Source: Poritiphilus sp965212595 (GTDB lineage Bacteria > Bacteroidota > Bacteroidia > Flavobacteriales > Flavobacteriaceae). Taken from it: DNA of 64,000 nucleotides. The notes beneath the pieces were generated by a model. That model was not told the origin of the DNA. It made no database searches and worked only from the letters and a program-made list of their open reading frames with translations. Positions 8,125-18,341 of the stretch are shown here, piece after piece (the first letter of the stretch is position 1; each line of letters opens with the position of its first letter). The stretch is from assembly GCA_965212595.1 (NCBI GenBank), contig CBDBVE010000016.1, positions 1-64,000 of the forward strand, in the 5' to 3' direction. The position numbers and the translations under genes were made by a program.

Positions 8125-9849
8125 TTAAATATTTTGTTTTTTTAATTGATTGACAATATAATCCGAAGTCCTCCAGGAGAGCGCCAAAATGGTCCATGTG
8201 CAGTTCTTATCTGCTTGCGAGGTAAAAACCCCTGCGTCTACCACAAACACGTTATCAACATCATGCAATTGCTGGAACTTATTCGTCACTGAAGTCTTGG
8301 GGTCATCGCCCATTCTAGTGGTTCCTACTTCATGAATGATTCGTCCGGGAGTGTGCAGCCCGTAATTACGGTCTTTACCAGGTTTTTCACCCAGGAGCTC
8401 ACCTCCCATATTGGTTAAAATCTCTTCGAAGGTATTATGCGCATGCCTTGCCTGATTGCGTTCCATATCAGACCATTTGTAATGGAATCGAAGTACCGGA
8501 ATACCCCACTCATCAACCACCGAAGGATCTATTTCGCAGTAATTATCCTTTAGCGCAATAGACTCTCCGCGTGCAGATATGCCAACTACCGCACCATAGT
8601 ATTTTTTGGCGTCACTTCGTAGCATATCACCATATCCGCCTACTTTTGTGCCAAAGAATTTATTGAAGTCGTTGACATTAAAACCAAAACCATAACCAGG
8701 CATACCCATACCCCCCCAAATTTCAAGGTGGTAACCCCTGGGAAAGTCCAGCTTTGAGTTATCGCCCCACCAAGGGGAATAGATATGCATCCCACCTACG
8801 CCATCTTCATTATAAGAGACCTTTCGGTTCATTAAGTCTGGAACAAAAGCGGCTCTATCTGCTCCGGTAGAATCATGTAGATACTTACCAACATGGTCAC
8901 TACTGTTGCCCAAGCCATTAGGGTGCTGACTACTCTTGGAATTGAGTAAGATTCTGGCCGTACTACAGGCAGACGCCGCCAAAATCACCGTTTTGCCTTT
9001 AAGTTTGTATTCCTTCCTGTCATCTTTGCTTATGTAGGAAACTCCCGTTGCCTTTCCTTCTTCATTTGTAGTGACCTCACGAACTACAGAATTGACAAAT
9101 AAGTCTACCTGTCCACGACTTTTCTGCGCTGGAAAGATCAAACAGGTACCAGCAGAAAAATCGGCATACACCTGGCATGCCCTACCGCATTGACCACAAT
9201 AAAAGCAGACTCCCCTCTCATTATTAATTCGTTTGGTCAACATTGACATTCTGGACGGGTATACCGGAACACCAGATTTTTTAGCACCACGTATGTAAAA
9301 CAGTTCGTGTAACCTCGGCTTTGGAGGAGGTAAAAAGAACCCATCGGGGTCGTTGGGAAGTCCTTCGTTGGTGCCGAATACTCCAATTAACTTATCAACT
9401 TTATCGTAATAGGGTTTTACATCATCGTAACCAATAGGCCAATCTTCACCATAGCCATCTATACTCTTGTGCTTAAAATCGTTGGGACCAAACCGCAGGG
9501 AAATTCTTCCCCAATGGTTGGTTCTACCACCTAACATATGTGATCTAAACCAGTCAAACTTGGTACCATCTTTATGCGTATAGGGCTCGCCTTCAATATC
9601 CCAACCACCGTAAGCGGCATCAAAATCACCAAAAGGTCTATATCTGGTACCCGCACCTCTCCGTTCTGACTCCCAGGGCCACCTAAGCTGCGTTTTCTGC
9701 TCAGGATTTGCCGGGTCAAAAAACGGCCCAGCCTCGACCACAGCCACTTTTAGGCCAGCATCGGCCAATACCTTGGTAGCCATTCCACCGCCGGCTCCAG
9801 ATCCGACAATTATGGCATCGTATTCCTGGGGAGATTCTTTTATCTGCAT
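8125..9849 (-). CDS. GMC oxidoreductase, catalytic subunit of a periplasmic FAD sugar dehydrogenase
   Basis: The 574-residue flavoprotein starts with DAIIVGSGAGGGMATKVL (FAD-binding GxGxxG, residues 14-31) and VAVVEAG, and ends with the GMC C-terminal pattern HEVGTTRMG ... NVFVVDAGVF ... CTWTILALSWRTSDYI. Cys215, Cys218, Cys221 and Cys225 form a cluster; Cys215-x5-Cys221-x3-Cys225 is the spacing recalled for the [3Fe-4S] ligands of Burkholderia FAD glucose dehydrogenase. It would oxidise a hydroxyl of a sugar or sugar derivative and pass electrons outward. It lies 15 bp downstream of the FG-GAP/ASPIC gene and 3 bp upstream of the small subunit. The substrate is not readable from sequence. Confidence 0.9.
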   Translation of the reverse strand: MQIKESPQEYDAIIVGSGAGGGMATKVLADAGLKVAVVEAGPFFDPANPEQKTQLRWPWESERRGAGTRYRPFGDFDAAYGGWDIEGEPYTHKDGTKFDWFRSHMLGGRTNHWGRISLRFGPNDFKHKSIDGYGEDWPIGYDDVKPYYDKVDKLIGVFGTNEGLPNDPDGFFLPPPKPRLHELFYIRGAKKSGVPVYPSRMSMLTKRINNERGVCFYCGQCGRACQVYADFSAGTCLIFPAQKSRGQVDLFVNSVVREVTTNEEGKATGVSYISKDDRKEYKLKGKTVILAASACSTARILLNSKSSQHPNGLGNSSDHVGKYLHDSTGADRAAFVPDLMNRKVSYNEDGVGGMHIYSPWWGDNSKLDFPRGYHLEIWGGMGMPGYGFGFNVNDFNKFFGTKVGGYGDMLRSDAKKYYGAVVGISARGESIALKDNYCEIDPSVVDEWGIPVLRFHYKWSDMERNQARHAHNTFEEILTNMGGELLGEKPGKDRNYGLHTPGRIIHEVGTTRMGDDPKTSVTNKFQQLHDVDNVFVVDAGVFTSQADKNCTWTILALSWRTSDYIVNQLKKQNI

Positions 9850-9864
9850 TTTTTAGCTTTTTGG

Positions 9865-12800
9865 TTAATTATTTTTTTCTGTACTTTTTTTCCATTTAAA
9901 TGATTGCAAAGCACCATTATTGTTGGCAACCAGTATAAGATCTGTTCCTTCTACTGAAATACCTGATACCCTCTTTGCATCTCCGGAGGCATAAAAGCCC
10001 GTGCTTACATTGGGTTGCCCCGTAAAATTGCCCTGGCCATCACCAAGCAACAAAAGCCCTGAGCCGGCGTCACTTTTTGGAGTCTCGATTTCCGATACAA
10101 AAAGATTGCCAACGCATAACACATCTAAGTTTCCATCATTGTTGAAATCGCCAGTCAAGATATCATTAATATTAGTCAATTGCGCTTCCATAGGCAATTC
10201 TTTGAGCCGAAACCGGCCTGATCCCAGATTCTCTACATAATATGATGCGAAAGTTTTTGCTTCGTAGTGCAGCGCATTTTCCAGGTCTGCTGCGCCGTAA
10301 ACTTCACTGATCTCCATGGAGGCAAACAGGTCATATTTCTTAATTTTTTCTTTTAAGCCCGGCAACTGCTCCGAGGAGCATGAAAACCCTCTAAGTGGGT
10401 AATGTTTGTTGTTGTTATAGTATCCCAAAACAATATCATGATTGCCATCACCATCAAAATCATTTGCATAAATGTCGAAAGGAGCTTCTTCGGAGGTCTT
10501 GTATTTATAGTTGAGTCCCAGATTGCCTGCTATGAAGTCCAGGTCTCCATCTTTATCAAAATCGGCGGGAGTGATGCTAAACCACCAACCTGAAGTGTTT
10601 TCCAGATCTAAGATGGTCTGTTTTTTAAGCCTTCCTGATTCATTTGAAAATATGGTTATGGGCATCCATTCGCCAAGTAAGATCAAATCCTCATCTCCGT
10701 CCTTATCATAATCCACCCAGCTGGCATCTGTAACCATTCCTAAATTCTGAAGTTCCGGAGCCAGATCGGTAGTGACATTTTCCAACTGCCCATCGGTGTT
10801 GAGATAGAGGGTACTTGAAGTAGGATTGGGGTACTGATGTGGTAGGTGTCTTCCACCCACGAACACATCCATATCGCCATCCCCATCATAATCGCTGGTC
10901 GCTACCTTCCCGCCGCTTGATCTATCACCTTTAAGCAGGGCCGCTTTTTTAAAACCGCCAGATCCATCGTTTAGGTACAAGCGGTCTGCATAATGAAAAT
11001 CATTGATTTTATACTCGTTTCCACCACTTACGACGAACAAATCTAGCGCTCCGTCGCCATTAATATCCACAAAGGTGGCATCTACATCCTCATAGGGCAT
11101 TTCTTTTCTCCAAAAAGCTTCATCTTTTGGCGTAAAACCGCCTTTACCATCCTGTAAATAAAGGCTCGCAGAAAAACCTGTTGCTCCTCCAATGAACACA
11201 TCTTCACGTCCATCGCCATTTATATCTCCTACTGCCAGAGCCGGCCCGAAATGCGACATTTTATGCGGTAACAGTACCTGCTTTTCAAAATCGTCAAAGG
11301 TATTTTCCTGGTGATGATGCCTTAGTTTTGAGTTGCCGGTGACCTCCTCAAAAAGAGTGCTTTCAAACTTTCGGGATTTTCCGGGATAGGGCTTCCCCTC
11401 ACCCATTTCCAATTTCAGTATTTCATTTGCCGCTATGTCCTCAACCAAAGTCCTGGTACCATTTGGCCAAAGAACTTCAAGGCTATCAATTTTCTTTTGT
11501 TTTCCTATTCCGAAATGCACCAGGGGTTCGCTGGTCGAATAAATGCCCCTTACATTGGTGGTTTCTACGGTTTGAATGCCATTGGCATCGTATAATTTCA
11601 GCCTGCTTCCAAAGACAGGCTTATTGTCCTTATCGATGAGTTCAACTCTCAAAAAGTTATACCCAGGTAGATTTTCTGAATTATTCCTATAAACAAATGC
11701 CTCTTGATTGATGTTGTTCACAACAATATCAAGGTCTCCGTCATTATCTAGATCCCCATAGGCAGCACCGTTTGAAAACGATTCTTCATCCAATCCCCAA
11801 TCTGCCATTACTTTTTTGAATTTTAGATCGCCTTGATTTTCAAAAGCGTAGTTCTTAAGAGGTTGGGAAGGCAAAAAACCTATGGCTTTGTCTAAATCAA
11901 TGACTTCCATTGCGCTTTTAATATTTCCGCCATCAGGGTGGGTACGAAGCCAATCTATTCTGGCTTTATTAATGTATTCTGCTACCTTTTTATCAGCATC
12001 TGTATTGCGGATATCTCTAAGAAGACCGTTAGTCACGTAGACATCTTTATGGCCGTCATTGTTAAAATCGGCAACCAAATTAGACCAGCTCCAATCTGTG
12101 GCAGACATACCGGTATACTGTGCCACATCGCTAAATGTAGTATTTCCATTATTTAGTTGGACCGTATTGTACATGTATTGATAATATCCTCCATCCTCAA
12201 GAACCTGCCTAAACACATCGCGATCCATACCTCCCATATTTGACTTCAGCCTAAAGTTATCTTCGGCCACCATATCGAGAACAAAAATGTCGAGCAAGTC
12301 ATCGTTGTTGAAGTCTACAATGTCTACACCCATGCTGTAATACGACATATGACCCAGGGAACGTTCAGCAACATTTTCAAAAGTTCCATCGGTCTTATTC
12401 AGAAAAAGAAAGTCTGGAGCATAGAAATCATTTGCTACATAGAGATCTGTCCAGCCGTCGTTATTAATATCACTGGCAGAAACACCATTCGGAAAACCGC
12501 TTAGGTTTAAGCCCGCCATTTCGGTGATATCTTCAAAACTTTCACCTGAGTTCCTGTAGAATTTCAAGGCATACTCCGGGAGCAGAAGTTCTGAGCCTTT
12601 AAATGGGGACAGACTCCCTGGGTTTGGGGGTTGTGTAAGCAAAAAAAGGTCTAACAGGCCATCTCTATCATAATCTAAAAAAGTAGCGTGTCTAGTTCGT
12701 CCGTTATCAGCAACCCCATAAGCCTTCGCCTTTTCGGTAAAGGTGGCATCACCATTGTTGATATATAAAAGATTAGCGCGCCATTCGGGCTTGTTATCAT

Positions 12801-13221
12801 GCAGTTCTCTACTGATGTAAATATCGCTATAGCCATCATTATTTACATCGGCAATTGTTACTCCGGTAGACCATCCTCCGTCGTTGATTATTCCGGCTGC
12901 TTCGGTAACATCTTCAAATTGCATACCTCCTTTATTGAGGTACAACTTATCCCCCACCTGGTTCCCGGCAAAATATAAATCCTGAAGTCCGTCGTTGTTA
13001 AAATCACCAATACCAACACCACCGCCACCGTAGAAATTAGCGTACAAGAGAATGCTTTCTTCTTTGTTGTCTTTTATGTCATTTGAGAATTTAATTCCCG
13101 TCTCCGCGGCTGAAAGTAGGGTAAAACGACTATGAGGTTCAGGGTTCGTTTCCTTTTGACATGAAACGAATATCAAACAGGTCAGTAGACCTATACCTAA
13201 AGTAGTTTTCTTAGAAATCAT
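9865..13221 (-). CDS. FG-GAP/VCBS repeat lipoprotein with ASPIC/UnbV domain
   Basis: The 1,118-residue protein has a lipobox LIFVSC (Cys21). Nearly the whole chain is beta-propeller built of FG-GAP/VCBS repeats with calcium-loop signatures such as DFNNDGLQDLYF, DVNNDGYSDIYI, DLDNDGDLDIVV and DYDKDGDEDLIL. Between about residues 525 and 605 it contains an ASPIC/UnbV (CRTAC1-like) domain (GSRLKLYDANGIQ ... VHFGIGKQKKIDSLEVLWPNGT). Proteins with this layout often accompany SusC/SusD pairs in Bacteroidota and are taken to be surface lipoproteins that bind glycans or help assembly. It begins the short GMC operon, 217 bp past SusD and after a hairpin. Confidence 0.9.
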   Translation of the reverse strand: MISKKTTLGIGLLTCLIFVSCQKETNPEPHSRFTLLSAAETGIKFSNDIKDNKEESILLYANFYGGGGVGIGDFNNDGLQDLYFAGNQVGDKLYLNKGGMQFEDVTEAAGIINDGGWSTGVTIADVNNDGYSDIYISRELHDNKPEWRANLLYINNGDATFTEKAKAYGVADNGRTRHATFLDYDRDGLLDLFLLTQPPNPGSLSPFKGSELLLPEYALKFYRNSGESFEDITEMAGLNLSGFPNGVSASDINNDGWTDLYVANDFYAPDFLFLNKTDGTFENVAERSLGHMSYYSMGVDIVDFNNDDLLDIFVLDMVAEDNFRLKSNMGGMDRDVFRQVLEDGGYYQYMYNTVQLNNGNTTFSDVAQYTGMSATDWSWSNLVADFNNDGHKDVYVTNGLLRDIRNTDADKKVAEYINKARIDWLRTHPDGGNIKSAMEVIDLDKAIGFLPSQPLKNYAFENQGDLKFKKVMADWGLDEESFSNGAAYGDLDNDGDLDIVVNNINQEAFVYRNNSENLPGYNFLRVELIDKDNKPVFGSRLKLYDANGIQTVETTNVRGIYSTSEPLVHFGIGKQKKIDSLEVLWPNGTRTLVEDIAANEILKLEMGEGKPYPGKSRKFESTLFEEVTGNSKLRHHHQENTFDDFEKQVLLPHKMSHFGPALAVGDINGDGREDVFIGGATGFSASLYLQDGKGGFTPKDEAFWRKEMPYEDVDATFVDINGDGALDLFVVSGGNEYKINDFHYADRLYLNDGSGGFKKAALLKGDRSSGGKVATSDYDGDGDMDVFVGGRHLPHQYPNPTSSTLYLNTDGQLENVTTDLAPELQNLGMVTDASWVDYDKDGDEDLILLGEWMPITIFSNESGRLKKQTILDLENTSGWWFSITPADFDKDGDLDFIAGNLGLNYKYKTSEEAPFDIYANDFDGDGNHDIVLGYYNNNKHYPLRGFSCSSEQLPGLKEKIKKYDLFASMEISEVYGAADLENALHYEAKTFASYYVENLGSGRFRLKELPMEAQLTNINDILTGDFNNDGNLDVLCVGNLFVSEIETPKSDAGSGLLLLGDGQGNFTGQPNVSTGFYASGDAKRVSGISVEGTDLILVANNNGALQSFKWKKSTEKNN

Positions 13222-13348
13222 TATAGACTGCTTCTAAGGGTTTACAGCCGCTTAAAGTTATAAAAACCGCTACTGTTTTGCGCAGTAACATTTGGTATTC
13301 TTAAAGCTTTCGCTGTATTTAGAAAAGTGCAAACTTGGTAAAAAGGAT

Positions 13349-13370
13349 AAAGGAGAGCCTCCTCTCCTTT
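13349..13370 (-). terminator. intercistronic hairpin after susD
   Basis: A perfect 9-bp stem AAAGGAGAG / CTCTCCTTT closes on a 4-base loop CCTC. It lies 69 bp past the SusD stop and about 130 bp before the FG-GAP gene. On the minus strand it is followed by ATCCTTTTT. It may be a partial terminator or an RNA-stabilising structure that keeps SusC/SusD transcript levels above those of the downstream genes. Confidence 0.6.
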
Positions 13371-13438
13371 AACCAACTTACTCAATAATTAAAACTAACT
13401 TAAAATATAACCCTGAGAATCAAAGTTCTGTATGTTCT

Positions 13439-14929
13439 TTAATTTACATCCCACCATACTCTAGTGGTAAGTTCGTCTGGCCCTTGCCTGGAAATCGCCT
13501 CATTGTAGTTTGCAGCGTTATTTACCTGCTCACTTTCTGAATACGACATCCTTCTTGGGATAGTACCATTGGTAACATTACCCGGGTAATTTACAGGTAC
13601 CAGAACTGGAAAGCCAGTTCTTCTCCAATTCGAAAATGACTCGTATTCATTTAAAAATGTAGCTGCCCAGTATTGCGTACTTATTTGCTCTAAAGCGTTA
13701 CCGGCATCATAGGGATTATTTGTCAGATAGGTGTCTATATCGGCAGATGCTATAATTCCTCCGTCGCCATACATGGCCAACATTTCCATTGCGGCTCTTA
13801 CACCAGCGTTATAGTGCGTTTCGGCATCGCCTCCAAGACCCCAACGTACATTGGCTTCGGCCAGCATAAACTGTACTTCAGCATAGGTCTGAAAAAACAT
13901 GGGCGCATCTAAGCCAGTAATTATACTTCTGTTGGGTTCCGCATAAGCATCTGTATTTTCTTCACCGGTCATGTCCATTAATAACTGTGCATCCAGCCCG
14001 TTTGGAAAACCTATTAAGTCTGCCGGATTTGTGCTTCCATCGCCTCTTCTAGCGCCCAAAACCGGTAATCTTGGGTCATTGCCAGCCTGCATCCAATCTA
14101 CGAAGGTCTTACTTAATCTAGGGTTGCCATCTACCTGAAAGACTTCTCCGTTTCCATTTTGGTTAACACCTTCAGGACCTACTGTATGTGGGACAAAAAA
14201 GATATCGGCATTAGACTCCATGACTCCACCACTTATAGCTTGTGTAGCCCAGGACTGTGCACCGGCCGGATCCACTTTGATCAGGCGTAATCCAAGTCGC
14301 AACATCAGCGAATAGGCTAGTCTTTGCCATTTGGCCTGGTCACCCTGATAAATGATGTCTGCATCTCCAAAACCAGAAGTACCAGTACCCAGGGCTGCGG
14401 CAGCTTCTGACAATTCGTTGAGCATATCCGCGTAAATTTCGCTTTGCGCGTCATATTTAGGGGTTAAAATTCCCTCTAATACTGCTTTTCCTGCCTCACT
14501 ATAAGGTACATCACCATATAAATCGGTTAATCTGGAGAACACAAAAACACGCATGATTCTGGTAATTGCCTTCATTTCATCAGCTGCGCCTTCCTCATCG
14601 AGTTGCACCAACATATCCTCTAAAGTTTTTACGGCGTTGCCATAATATCTATCCATTAGAGAGGAGGCATAACCTCTGTTCCAGGTGTATTTATCTCCAT
14701 CCCAGTATCCTGCCGTAGTGGCAATATGCTGCATCATGGTAGATTGATAAATCAGATTTGCACGCCAGTTGTCGTAACGCTCACTTGAAGCAAACAACTG
14801 TGCTGCTGTAAGTTTGTTCCCTACATTAACCTGAACTGGTTTTGTGGGGTCGACGTTCAATTCTTCAAAACCTTCATCGCAAGCGCCAAGTACCAACACC
14901 AACGACAATATGTATATAAATCTTTTCAT
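13439..14929 (-). CDS. SusD/RagB-type nutrient-binding outer-membrane lipoprotein
   Basis: The 496-residue protein has a lipobox LVLGAC (Cys17) followed by DEGFEELNVDPTKPV, the standard SusD start. TPR-like helices and the loops SLMLRLGLRLIKVDP and FMLAEANVRWG match the SusD-like family in which the protein caps the SusC barrel and binds ligand at the cell surface. It is 11 bp downstream of SusC on the same strand, the usual order. Length is normal. Confidence 0.95.
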   Translation of the reverse strand: MKRFIYILSLVLVLGACDEGFEELNVDPTKPVQVNVGNKLTAAQLFASSERYDNWRANLIYQSTMMQHIATTAGYWDGDKYTWNRGYASSLMDRYYGNAVKTLEDMLVQLDEEGAADEMKAITRIMRVFVFSRLTDLYGDVPYSEAGKAVLEGILTPKYDAQSEIYADMLNELSEAAAALGTGTSGFGDADIIYQGDQAKWQRLAYSLMLRLGLRLIKVDPAGAQSWATQAISGGVMESNADIFFVPHTVGPEGVNQNGNGEVFQVDGNPRLSKTFVDWMQAGNDPRLPVLGARRGDGSTNPADLIGFPNGLDAQLLMDMTGEENTDAYAEPNRSIITGLDAPMFFQTYAEVQFMLAEANVRWGLGGDAETHYNAGVRAAMEMLAMYGDGGIIASADIDTYLTNNPYDAGNALEQISTQYWAATFLNEYESFSNWRRTGFPVLVPVNYPGNVTNGTIPRRMSYSESEQVNNAANYNEAISRQGPDELTTRVWWDVN

Positions 14930-14940
14930 AATTATTTTTT

Positions 14941-17900
14941 TTAAAACGAAACGTTAAGAGTCATACCATAGCTTCTTGTGGAAGGAAGACCGAAGTATTC
15001 CAATCCTTGAGAATTACTTACGTTATATGCACTTTCCGGGTCTACATTATCAATACTCCTGGAAATGTAGAACAGGTTATTTCCTATCAAATTTATGGAA
15101 ACACTTTTCAAAAATGTTTTTTCCAGAATTTTACTTGGAAGTGTATACCCAATGCTTAACTGTCTGAACTTGATATAATCTGAGTCTTCAACAAACTCTT
15201 CTGCAATATCATTAACCCTGCCCCAATACGTTTGAAGATTCTCAGGAGCAACTGTTGTGGTAAAAGATGTACCCGATCCTGTTCCTTCATCGAAGGTAGA
15301 GCCGTCTATTCCGCTTACGGATAAACCGCTTTCTCTTCCTTCCAGAGTGTTCTTATGCAAACCAGTACCGTAGGCAACGGAGTTTGTTCCTGAGAACAAC
15401 TGTCCACCGAATTTTCCGTCTATTAAGAAATTCATACTAAAATTCTTATAGCGAATGGTATTTACAAAACCTATATTCCATGGCGGAACACCTTCCCCTA
15501 AAATTTTGCGCTCTCCCTGACGTGCTATAGGCACTCCGTCTCCATCGAGATCATAAACAATATTTCCATTGTTATCTCTCACAAAAGAGGTTCCGAAAAT
15601 TACACCATAGGGTTCTCCTACGATATGTTGGATCCTAACATTCCTGGTCCTTGGTTCATCCAAACTAATATCTGCGTCATCTGCATTAGTGGCTGTAACT
15701 TTACCCTCATTAAAAGAAGCGTTTACAGAAGTGGTCCACTCAAAGTTTGCCGTACGAACCGGCGTTCCGGAAAGGAGTACTTCTATACCCTTGTTTTCGA
15801 TCTTACCAAGATTTGCCGTTGCATTACCAAATCCAGACCCTACCGAGGTCGTTACGTTAACGATGTCATTGGTGGTTTCATTTGCATATACTGCTAGATC
15901 TAGCGACAAGCGGTTCCCAAAGAGCCTGGTATCAAGTCCTATTTCTACTTCACTTTTATTCCATGGAACCAAATTAGAATTCGGAACGGTACCTCCGCTA
16001 ATTCTTCCGAGCGGCTGACCTAAATGTCCCTGACCAAAAATCTCATAAGTAAGCGCCAGCTGGTATGCCTGATCAGCTCCTCCTGCGGTTTGGGCATAGC
16101 CCCCACGTAACTTAAGGAAGTCTATGCTGCTAGGCATATCTAACATATCAGAAAGAATCAAACTCGCGTTGATCGAAGAGTAGAAGTCGTTATTTGGTGT
16201 GGTCTTTCCAGGAAAAGAAAGGGTAGAGAACCAGTCATTCCTTCCTGTAAAAGTTAAATAAGCATAATCATTATAAGACAGTTCTATAGAACCGTATAGC
16301 GATCCTATTTCTCTTTCATTGAACTCTCTACGCCTACTTTGCTGTGACAAATTAGCGATATCTTCCAATCCTGGAACAATGAAATCGCGGCCACCCAGTT
16401 CTAAGAATTCAAACTCTATTTTATTGCGGTTGGCGCCAAAGAAAGCAGATACTCCGAAGGATTCGTTAATATCTTTTTCTACACCTAAAATAATATCAGA
16501 ATCGAATTGAGAATAGCGCCTCTCATCTTCATTCATCGATCCGAGTGGGATGAATGCCGTACCAAAAGGTTCGACTCTTGTGGCCTTACGGGTGTAGTGA
16601 TCCACACCAACCCGACCTGTAATATACAGCCAGTCTAAAATATCGTAGCGAAGCGAAGCAGAAGCAATAAGCCTGTTTCTGTTGTCTTCGTTCCTGAAAT
16701 TGAAGGCGGCGAAATATGGATTTTGGGAAAAGACATTTGAAGAATATTGTCTTTCCGTTAAGTCAGCATTAGCGCCAGGATCCATGAACCTCACATCCAC
16801 ATTAGGAGAAAGCAATCCAACCGTAAAGTTGGCGTTCCCCGGAGCATCGGATAGTCTTGGACGGTTCTGTACGTCTTCAAGAATATACTTTGCATTTACC
16901 TGGACTGTAAGTTTTTCTGCCATGACAGCACCTGCATTCAAGGAAAATGATTGGCGGTCTAAGCCCGCATTAGGCATGATATCTTCATTAGCAAAATCTG
17001 AAATCGAAAACCTGAAATTTGAGTTTTCAGACCCGTGAGATATGGCCAGTGTATTTATAAAGGTAGTACCTGTTCTATAAAAATGTTTCTGGTTTTCACC
17101 CACATAAGTATAAGGCCTTTCCACACCATCCCATTGTACAACAGAGGTTCCATCAAGTCTTGGTCCCCAGGAGCTAAGGCCTAAATCAAAGGCTTCAGCC
17201 TGATTGACTGGTTTTCTGGCTTGTGTTCCCTGTCCATATTCTGTTTGAAAATCGAGCAAGGAGGTGTCAACCACATCAAAAGTAACTGATGAGCTAAAAT
17301 CTACTCCGAGCCCGTCTCGTCCCTGTCCGTTTTTGGTTGTGATCAGAATAACTCCATTACCACCTCGAGACCCATACAATGCGGTAGCCGAGCCCCCTTT
17401 AAGAACGGAAATAGACTCAATGTCATCCGGGGTGATACTGGATATACCATCTCCCCCATCATTACCACCCCACAGGCTGGCCGCGCCATTGTTGTCATTT
17501 CCAATAGGGATCCCATCTACCACATAAAGTGGTTGGTTATTACCGGTCAAAGTACTATTACCCCTTATAATTACCCTACTAGAACCAGCAGCTCCCGTAG
17601 AGTTTTGGGTAATGTTCACCCCGGCAATCTTACCTTGCAGAGAGTTAATTGCATTTGGGGTTTTGATCGTCGCAATCTCCTCCCCACCTACTTCGGTTAA
17701 GGAATATCCAAGAGCTTTGGTTTCCTTTCTGATACCGAGAGCGGTAACAACAACCTCATCTAGTTGACTGGCGTCTTCTGCCAGACTAGCGTTTACGGTA
17801 CTTTGACCTCCAATTGCGACTTCTCTTGTTGCAAACCCAAGGGAGGAAAACACCAAAGCACCCGACGTATTCGATACCGAAATTGAATAATTCCCATCGA

Positions 17901-18069
17901 AATCTGTCGAAGTCCCGTTGTTTGTTCCTTTTTCAACCACATTCACTCCGGGAAGTGGCGTTCCATTTTCATCAGTGACCGTCCCCGTAACGGTCGTGTT
18001 CTGTGCTAAAATACCCTGAAAACAGAGCATGACAACAAGAACCAAAAAATAGTGTAGTTTTTTGTTCAT
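14941..18069 (-). CDS. SusC/RagA-type TonB-linked outer-membrane transporter
   Basis: The 1,042-residue protein starts with a signal peptide ending near residue 22 (FQGILAQN), then a carboxypeptidase-regulatory-like domain (VTGTVTDENGTPLPGVNV, about 27-105), the TonB box region (LDEVVVTALGI), a plug domain (SLQGKIAGVNITQ ... VDGIPIG ... VLKGGSATALYGSRGGNGVILITTK) and a C-terminal barrel ending in Phe (LNVSF). With SusD it forms the pedal-bin importer for oligosaccharides or other oligomers. Nothing in the sequence reveals the ligand. A 272-bp gap before it suggests its own promoter. Confidence 0.96.
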   Translation of the reverse strand: MNKKLHYFLVLVVMLCFQGILAQNTTVTGTVTDENGTPLPGVNVVEKGTNNGTSTDFDGNYSISVSNTSGALVFSSLGFATREVAIGGQSTVNASLAEDASQLDEVVVTALGIRKETKALGYSLTEVGGEEIATIKTPNAINSLQGKIAGVNITQNSTGAAGSSRVIIRGNSTLTGNNQPLYVVDGIPIGNDNNGAASLWGGNDGGDGISSITPDDIESISVLKGGSATALYGSRGGNGVILITTKNGQGRDGLGVDFSSSVTFDVVDTSLLDFQTEYGQGTQARKPVNQAEAFDLGLSSWGPRLDGTSVVQWDGVERPYTYVGENQKHFYRTGTTFINTLAISHGSENSNFRFSISDFANEDIMPNAGLDRQSFSLNAGAVMAEKLTVQVNAKYILEDVQNRPRLSDAPGNANFTVGLLSPNVDVRFMDPGANADLTERQYSSNVFSQNPYFAAFNFRNEDNRNRLIASASLRYDILDWLYITGRVGVDHYTRKATRVEPFGTAFIPLGSMNEDERRYSQFDSDIILGVEKDINESFGVSAFFGANRNKIEFEFLELGGRDFIVPGLEDIANLSQQSRRREFNEREIGSLYGSIELSYNDYAYLTFTGRNDWFSTLSFPGKTTPNNDFYSSINASLILSDMLDMPSSIDFLKLRGGYAQTAGGADQAYQLALTYEIFGQGHLGQPLGRISGGTVPNSNLVPWNKSEVEIGLDTRLFGNRLSLDLAVYANETTNDIVNVTTSVGSGFGNATANLGKIENKGIEVLLSGTPVRTANFEWTTSVNASFNEGKVTATNADDADISLDEPRTRNVRIQHIVGEPYGVIFGTSFVRDNNGNIVYDLDGDGVPIARQGERKILGEGVPPWNIGFVNTIRYKNFSMNFLIDGKFGGQLFSGTNSVAYGTGLHKNTLEGRESGLSVSGIDGSTFDEGTGSGTSFTTTVAPENLQTYWGRVNDIAEEFVEDSDYIKFRQLSIGYTLPSKILEKTFLKSVSINLIGNNLFYISRSIDNVDPESAYNVSNSQGLEYFGLPSTRSYGMTLNVSF

Positions 18070-18341
18070 GTTGAAGTTTTTTAGTTAGTTCTTCAGTTTA
18101 TTCATGTTTATGCCATTGGTAGGCACCTTCTTTACAAAAATTTAATATTACAGTTGAATTATCGTATAAAATTCGACAAACAACGAAACTGAAAAGCTAA
18201 AGAACGTGCTAACTACAACCTTAGAGTACTTATGAAAGTCCCAATTTAAGGGACTGCCCATTCTCTTGTTCGATATGTGGGGTAATGATCGAGAACTGAA
18301 GAGATGTTCACAAGACTAGTTCTCCCAGAAATACGGGGTTC
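18070..18341 (-). promoter_or_regulatory. 272-bp spacer upstream of susC
   Basis: This non-coding gap lies between the GHL10-like gene and SusC on the same strand. It is the likely site of a separate SusC/SusD promoter and leader. I found no clear promoter pair, strong hairpin or open frame in it. Confidence 0.4.
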
